DNA from: Methylococcaceae bacterium
Lineage (GTDB): Bacteria > Pseudomonadota > Gammaproteobacteria > Methylococcales > Methylomonadaceae
Length of the DNA: 19,794 nt
Assembly: GCA_021647585.1 (NCBI GenBank)
Contig: JAKIUK010000073.1
Location: forward strand, 1-19,794
Reading direction: 5' to 3'
Position numbers and translations under genes: made by a program. Below are positions 14,533 through 19,794 of this stretch, piece by piece. Below the pieces are notes generated by a model. It was not told the origin of the DNA. It searched no databases and worked only from the letters and a program-made list of their open reading frames with translations. Position 1 is the first letter of the stretch. Each line of letters starts with the position of its first letter.

Positions 14533-17500
14533 ATGAAACCTGAGTTTGTCCATTTACGCGTTCATTCTGAATTCTCATTAGTAGATGGAATTGTCAAGAT
14601 CAAGCCACTGGTTAAGCATATAGCAGATTTTAATATGCCTGCTGTTGCCTTAACCGAACAATCAAATCTTTTTTCATTGGTTAAGTTTTATCGTGCTACC
14701 CAGGCACAGGGTATAAAAGCGATAGTGGGTTCAGATGTTTATATATTTAACCCTGAAGAGCCCACCAGTCCATTTCGGCTGACTTTAATTGCATGTAATC
14801 AAAGAGGCTATCTTTCCCTTACAGAGTTGATTTCTAAAGCCTATCAGGAAGGTCAGCACCAAGAAATTCCCATGTTGCAAAAACAGTGGCTCGAACATAA
14901 TCATCAGGGTCTAATTGCTTTGTCTGGCGCTATGGAAGGGGATGTGGGGTTGGCACTGTTGGCTGAAAACGAGAAGTTGGCCGAGCAATGTGCTTTGTAC
15001 TGGGCATCTATTTTTGATCAATGTTTTTATTTAGAAATACAGCGGGTGGGGAAGCGTGACGAAGAAAAGTATATAAAAGCCTCTGTTGATCTTGCTCTAA
15101 AACTTGATTTGCCCATTGTTGCTACTAATGATGTTCGGTTTATCGATAAAACTGATTTTGATTCGCATGAAGTTAGAGTCTGTATCAACCAGGGGCGCGT
15201 TCTGGATGATACTCGGCGGCCTAAAGATTACACCGATCAGCAATTCTTACGTAGTCAGGAGGAAATGCTAGCATTATTTTCAGACATTCCTGAAGCGTTG
15301 GAAAATACCATAGAAATAGCTAAACGCTGTAATGTTGAATTAACTTTAGGTGAAAATTATTTACCCGATTTTCCTGTTCCAGAGGGATTGACGCTGGATG
15401 AGTTTTTTATTGATGCATCACGTAATGGGCTAGAGCAACGTCTATTACAATATCCAGCGGTCGGGGAGGGGAACGATGAGGAAAACCGAAAGGTCTATTG
15501 GGAAAGGCTAGATATAGAGTTAGGGGTAATTACCCAGATGGGGTTTCCCGGTTATTTTATGATTGTCGCAGATTTTATTCAGTGGGCAAAAAATAATGCG
15601 ATTCCTGTAGGGCCAGGCCGAGGGTCGGGGGCGGGGTCTTTGGTTGCCTATGTGCTTAACATTACCGACCTTGATCCCATAGAGTTTGATTTGTTATTCG
15701 AGCGTTTCTTGAATCCGGAACGGGTTTCCATGCCTGATTTTGATATTGACTTCTGTATGGATAGACGGGATGAAGTCATTGATTATGTCGCTAGGCATTA
15801 TGGTCGTGACCATGTGTCACAAATTATTACTTATGGCTCGATGGCTGCAAAAGCCGTGATACGGGATGTGGGAAGGGTTTCATCGTATTCTTATGGCTTT
15901 GTTGATGGTCTGGCCAAGCTTGTTCCTTTTGAAGTGGGGATGACCCTGAGCAGGGCATTGCAAGAAAGCCCTGATTTAAAACAGCGATATGAGACGGAAG
16001 AAGATGTTAGGTCTTTGATAGATATGGCACTTTCTCTGGAAGGGATTTCAAGAAATGCGGGAAAGCATGCGGGCGGTGTAGTAATTTCCCCGACCAAACT
16101 AACAGATTTTACACCACTCTATTGTGAGCAGGGTGGTGGAAATCTGGTTACCCAGTTTGACAAAGATGATGTAGAAGCCGTTGGACTGGTTAAGTTTGAC
16201 TTCCTGGGATTGCGTACACTCACAATTATTGATTGGGCTTTGCAAGCTATTAATTCCAGGAAAAAAGTATCGGATGAAGCATTGGTTGATATAACTCAGA
16301 TTCCTCGCGACGATGAAACCACCTATCAGGAGATATTTAAAAAATGTCAGACCACAGCTGTGTTTCAGTTAGAGTCACGAGGAATGAAAGAGCTGATTCG
16401 CAAGCTGAAACCTGATTGTTTTGATGACATTATCGCTTTGGTTGCTCTATTCAGACCAGGGCCACTGGAATCCGGGATGGTGGATGACTACATTAATGTT
16501 AAGCATGGCGCAAAAGCAGAGTATGCTCACCCACTGTTGGTGCCCATATTAAGCCCAACCAATGGCGTTATTTTATATCAGGAACAGGTGATGCAAATTG
16601 CCCGTGAGTTGGCTGGGTATACTCTTGGTGGTGCCGATATGTTACGTCGAGCCATGGGTAAGAAAAAGCCTGAAGAAATGGCAAAGCAACGCACCATTTT
16701 TACCGAAGGAGCAATAAACAACCAGATCGATGAATCAATAGCGACCTATGTTTTCGATTTAATGGAAAAATTTGCGGGTTATGGATTTAACAAATCTCAT
16801 TCAGCTGCTTATGCATTGGTGGCCTATCAGACTGCCTGGTTGAAAAGGCATTATCCCGCTGAGTTTATGGCAGCCGTGATGTCTTCGGATATGGATAATA
16901 CGGATAAAGTAGTGATTTTGATTGAAGAATGCAGGGAAATGAAAATAAATCTATGTCCTCCTGACATTAATCGCTCTCATTTTAAATTTACTGTTAATGA
17001 TCAGAACGAAATTGTTTATGGTATAGGTGCAGTTAAAGGTGTAGGTGAAGCCGCTATTGAAGACCTGCTTAAAGAAAGAGAACAAAATGGACTATTTAGT
17101 GGGCTGTATGATTTATGCAAACGTGTCGAATTGCGAAAAGTAAATCGTCGTGTATTAGAAGCGCTGATAAAAGCAGGTGCTTTTGATAGCATAGATAATA
17201 ACAGGGCCGCACACTTTGCCGAATTAACAACTGCTTTAAGGGTGGCTGAGCAGCATGGAAAAATGAGTCTGACGGGGCAAAATGATTTGTTTGGACTTTC
17301 AATACAGGTTGATCAGGAAGATAACACAGAATCATATTCAACTGCAGTTGAACCCTGGACAGATAAAGAACGGTTGGAAGCGGAAAAAACAACCTTAGGG
17401 TTGTATTTAACGGGTCATCCTATTGATCAGTATGAAGCTGAGTTAAAACATATCAGGCATGCTTGTATTGGTTCATTAGTAGCAGATGCAGAAAGGTCAA

Positions 17501-17760
17501 AGGCCAAAATGGAAGGTAGGGTAGTTGGGCTAATTGTTGAAATGCGAACAAGGCAAACCAAAAAGGGAACAATGATGGGTTTTGCAACATTGGATGATAG
17601 AACGGGAAGGCTTGAAGTTGCTGCATTTAGCAAAACTTTTGAAAAGTACCGTGATATATTATCCAAAGATACCTTGCTGGTTGCTGAAGGGCCATTGAGT
17701 ATAGATGATTTTTCAGGAGGATTAAGATTAACGGCGGATAAGCTTTATACCTTTGAAGAG
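14533..17760 (+). CDS. dnaE: DNA polymerase III subunit alpha, C-terminus missing
   Basis: Replicative polymerase catalytic subunit. About 1076 of an expected ~1160 codons are present. Order: PHP domain (from FVHLRVHSEFSLVDGIVK, about 1-275); the polymerase core with PVGPGRGSGAGSLVAYVL and the catalytic acidic motif PDFDIDF (about 401-407); SRGMKELIRKLKPD and LYQEQVMQIARELAGYTLGG; helix-hairpin-helix region; beta-clamp motif QNDLF (916-920, matching E. coli QADMF); and OB fold (about 990-1070). Homology stops at TFEEARELF, just where E. coli reads DEAREKY. The tau-binding C-terminal domain is missing because the frame continues in phase into a different protein. ATG at 14533 has no visible Shine-Dalgarno, but MKPEFVHLRVHS fits the family N-terminus. 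Confidence 0.95.
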
Positions 17761-17790
17761 GCCAGGGAGCTTTTTCGCCGCTACCGGCAG
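17740..17790. other. Chimeric junction inside a single open frame
   Basis: The dnaE sequence on the left and the PPDK-like sequence on the right join without a frame change near GAGGCCAGGGAGCTTTTT (17758-17775). By hand, line 17701-17760 has 21 of 60 G/C and line 17881-17940 has 35 of 60. Codons for EARELF can be read as part of either protein family, so a shared short word is the likely join. Confidence 0.8.
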
Positions 17791-19794
17791 TATATCTACT
17801 GTGTGATGTCCGATGCGCGCTTCCCCAGAGGAGGAACGCTCCGTGATGACGCCGGCTTGCAGCTCTTAAGAAAGTTCCGCCGCAAACGTCCTGACCTGCC
17901 GTTGCTCCTGCTCAGTACCGAGCAAAAAAACAGGCTGCCGGCTGAAGCGATCCCGGCGGTGTTTGTCGATAAAACCGATGAAAATATCCGGGGAAAAATT
18001 CATGATTTTTTTCTGCGCTACCTCGGATTCGGGGATTTTGTCTTTCGGCTGCCGGATGGCACTGAAGTCGGCCGGGCCGGTAATCTGCACGCATTTGAAG
18101 AACAGTTGAAAATCGTGCCGGAGGAATCCATTCTCTATCATGCCGGCAATAACCATTTTTCCAACTGGATCATGGCGCGGGCGGAAATAGCCCTGGCCGC
18201 CCGCCTCCACAAACGCTTTTACAAAGATGTGGACAATGGCGAGCTCCTCCGCGAGGATTTACTGTTTAAGATTCATGCCCTGCGCAGACTGCGCCAGCAG
18301 GGGGTGATCGCCCAGTTTGACCGTGAAGGCTTTGATCCGGAAATCATGGATATGGTCAAGATCGGCAAAGGGTCCATGGGGGGCAAGGCCAGAGGGATAG
18401 CCTTTATTGCGACTCGCATATATCATTCTATCCGCCAGAATTCCGTCCTGTCCGAGCATACGGTCAAGGTTCCGAAAACCTGCATCATCGGGGCTGATGG
18501 TTTTGATGCCTTTATCGCCGACAACAACCTGCACCCGCGGGAAGGGGAAAGCGATGACGATATTGCCGATCGTTTTCTCCGCTGTCCGCTGCCCGCTTGG
18601 CTTGAAGGTGATCTGCGGGCTTTTCTGAAGAAAATAGAGGGACCGCTCTCGGTTCGTTCTTCGAGCCTGCTTGAAGATGCCCAGTTTCGTCCCTACGCAG
18701 GCCTCTACAGCACCTTTATGCTGGTTAACGGCGCTGATGATTTTGAGGTTCGTTTTCACCAGCTGCAACAGGCGGTGCAACTGGTCTATGCCTCGACCAG
18801 GTTTGCAGGGCCCCGGGCCTTTTCCCATGCCATCGGCCAGGGCCGGGATGATTCCATGGCCGTCATTATTCAACAGCTGGTCGGCAATCGCTACGGCGAC
18901 TTTTTTTACCCGGCTATCTCCGGCGTTGCCCAGTCCTATAATTACTATCCGGTTGCGCCCATGCGTTCCGCAGGTGGTATAGCGCATATTGCCCTGGGTT
19001 TTGGTAAAACCGTTGTCGAGGGCGAGCAGAGCCTGCGTTTTTCGCCTGCGTTTCCACAGAACCTACCTCAGTTTTCCACGGTTGATGATATTCTTACAAA
19101 TGCCCAGCGCTGGATGTACAGCCTGGACTGCTCGCGTCCTGAACTCTTTTCACGAGAGCAGGGAAACCTGATCCGCCGGGCCGTTGATGAAGCCGCCCGT
19201 GACTATCCGGTCCGGCTGCTCTCTTCGACCTACTCTCCGGAGGAGCATCGCATACGTGATGGTGACCTGCCCGGGATTAAGGTGCCGACCTTTGCCGCAA
19301 TTTTAAAATATGACGGGTATCCCCTGGCCGATCTGTTGCAGGAGCTGCTGGCCATCGGCAAAGCGGGTATGGGGTGTGAGGTGGAAATTGAATTTGCCGT
19401 TGATCTGCGCCGGGATCCCTCGCGCAATGTCTTCTATTTTCTCCAGATCCGCCCCATTGTCACCGGCAGTGAGAATCTTCAGGTTGAGATCGGCGACAGG
19501 GACAGAACAGGCGGTGTTCTTCGTTCAAAGCGGGCCCTGGGCCATGGGCGATTTGAAAGCATGCGCGATGTGGTTTTTGTCAGGCCCGAGAAGTTTGACA
19601 GCGCATTGACCCGGAAGATTGCCGCAGAGATAAGCCGCGTAAACAAACGGCTGCACAAGCTGGACCAGCCCTATCTGTTGATCGGCCCCGGCCGCTGGGG
19701 AACTGCCGACCCCTGGCTCGGAATTCCGGTTCAGTGGGGTGACATCTCCGGGGTCGGAGCCATTGTCGAGCTGCAGAACAGCAGTCTTCAGGCC
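17761..19794 (+). CDS. Response-regulator / PEP-pyruvate-binding (PPDK N-domain) protein, partial
   Basis: 678 codons, open at both ends. The first ~85 look like the second half of a receiver domain: YIYCVMSDARFPRGG carries the phospho-acceptor-type Asp (codon 17812), followed by LRKFRRKRPDLPLLLLSTE. A linker region follows, and then a PPDK/PEP-synthase nucleotide-binding domain with GKGSMGGKARG (18364-18396), SVRSSSLLEDAQF and AGLYSTFML, FLQIRPIVTG, and GPGRWGT (19684-19704). From memory this layout is typical of Desulfobacterota and Bacteroidetes proteins described as PEP/pyruvate-binding with a response regulator; the exact reaction is not known to me. GC-rich codon use differs from every other gene in the window. 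The receiver N-terminus is replaced by dnaE sequence, so no complete domain boundary exists at the join. Confidence 0.85.

Noticed and set aside
17866..18987. Long minus-strand frames within the GC-rich right end
   Set aside because: They are antisense to the well-supported PPDK-like frame and show no recognisable motifs; long shadow frames are expected in GC-rich coding DNA.
14533..19794. A genuine giant DnaE-kinase fusion protein
   Set aside because: Both domains are cut mid-fold, composition changes at the join, and an essential C-terminal domain of DnaE is lost; a chimeric assembly is simpler.

Overview
The window looks like a gammaproteobacterial genome segment of low to moderate GC. 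The reasons are the EF-P / EpmA / EpmB lysine-modification set, the bamA-skp-fabZ-lpxA-rnhB-dnaE envelope and replication cluster, and intergenic palindromic repeats. I cannot name the organism below class level. The last 2 kb (from about 17,760) does not belong with the rest. GC rises sharply there, and dnaE runs in frame into the middle of an unrelated signalling / PEP-pyruvate-binding protein, probably from another bacterium through a chimeric assembly.

Layout. 82-1256 (+): the C-terminal half of an AAA/OLD-like ATPase with no Walker A, overlapping an intact DUF4276 (TOPRIM-like) gene; this looks like the remnant of a two-gene defence module. 1508-4417 (-): a xylA-xylB pair that converts D-xylose to xylulose 5-phosphate; the kinase is of the eukaryotic (human XYLB-like) type. 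4693-6201 (-): a 502-residue protein I do not recognise. 6516-9160: epmB (-) divergent from efp and epmA (+), which supply translation elongation factor P and both enzymes that beta-lysylate its Lys34. 9506-11782: bamA, the outer-membrane protein insertase. 12080-14414: skp, fabZ, lpxA and rnhB, tightly packed, but without the lpxD and lpxB genes that usually sit among them. 14533-17760: dnaE without its last ~80 codons. 17761-19794: partial response-regulator / PPDK-like protein, open at the right edge.

The most interesting signal is non-coding. Three related palindromic elements (6271-6519, 9157-9329, 11802-11979), plus a decayed fourth, lie immediately 3' of epmB, epmA and bamA. All three have the same orientation relative to transcription of the gene they follow. 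In two cases the element end supplies the gene's TAA stop codon. Copy B folds into one 173-base hairpin whose ten transition-type arm differences are all G-U wobble pairs in the sense RNA and never A-C, which points to selection on an RNA structure. A second short repeat (GTGGCCG...) occurs at 4452-4497 and 14417-14460. The gaps at 1257-1507, 4418-4692 and 14415-14532 hold no further gene that I can support.
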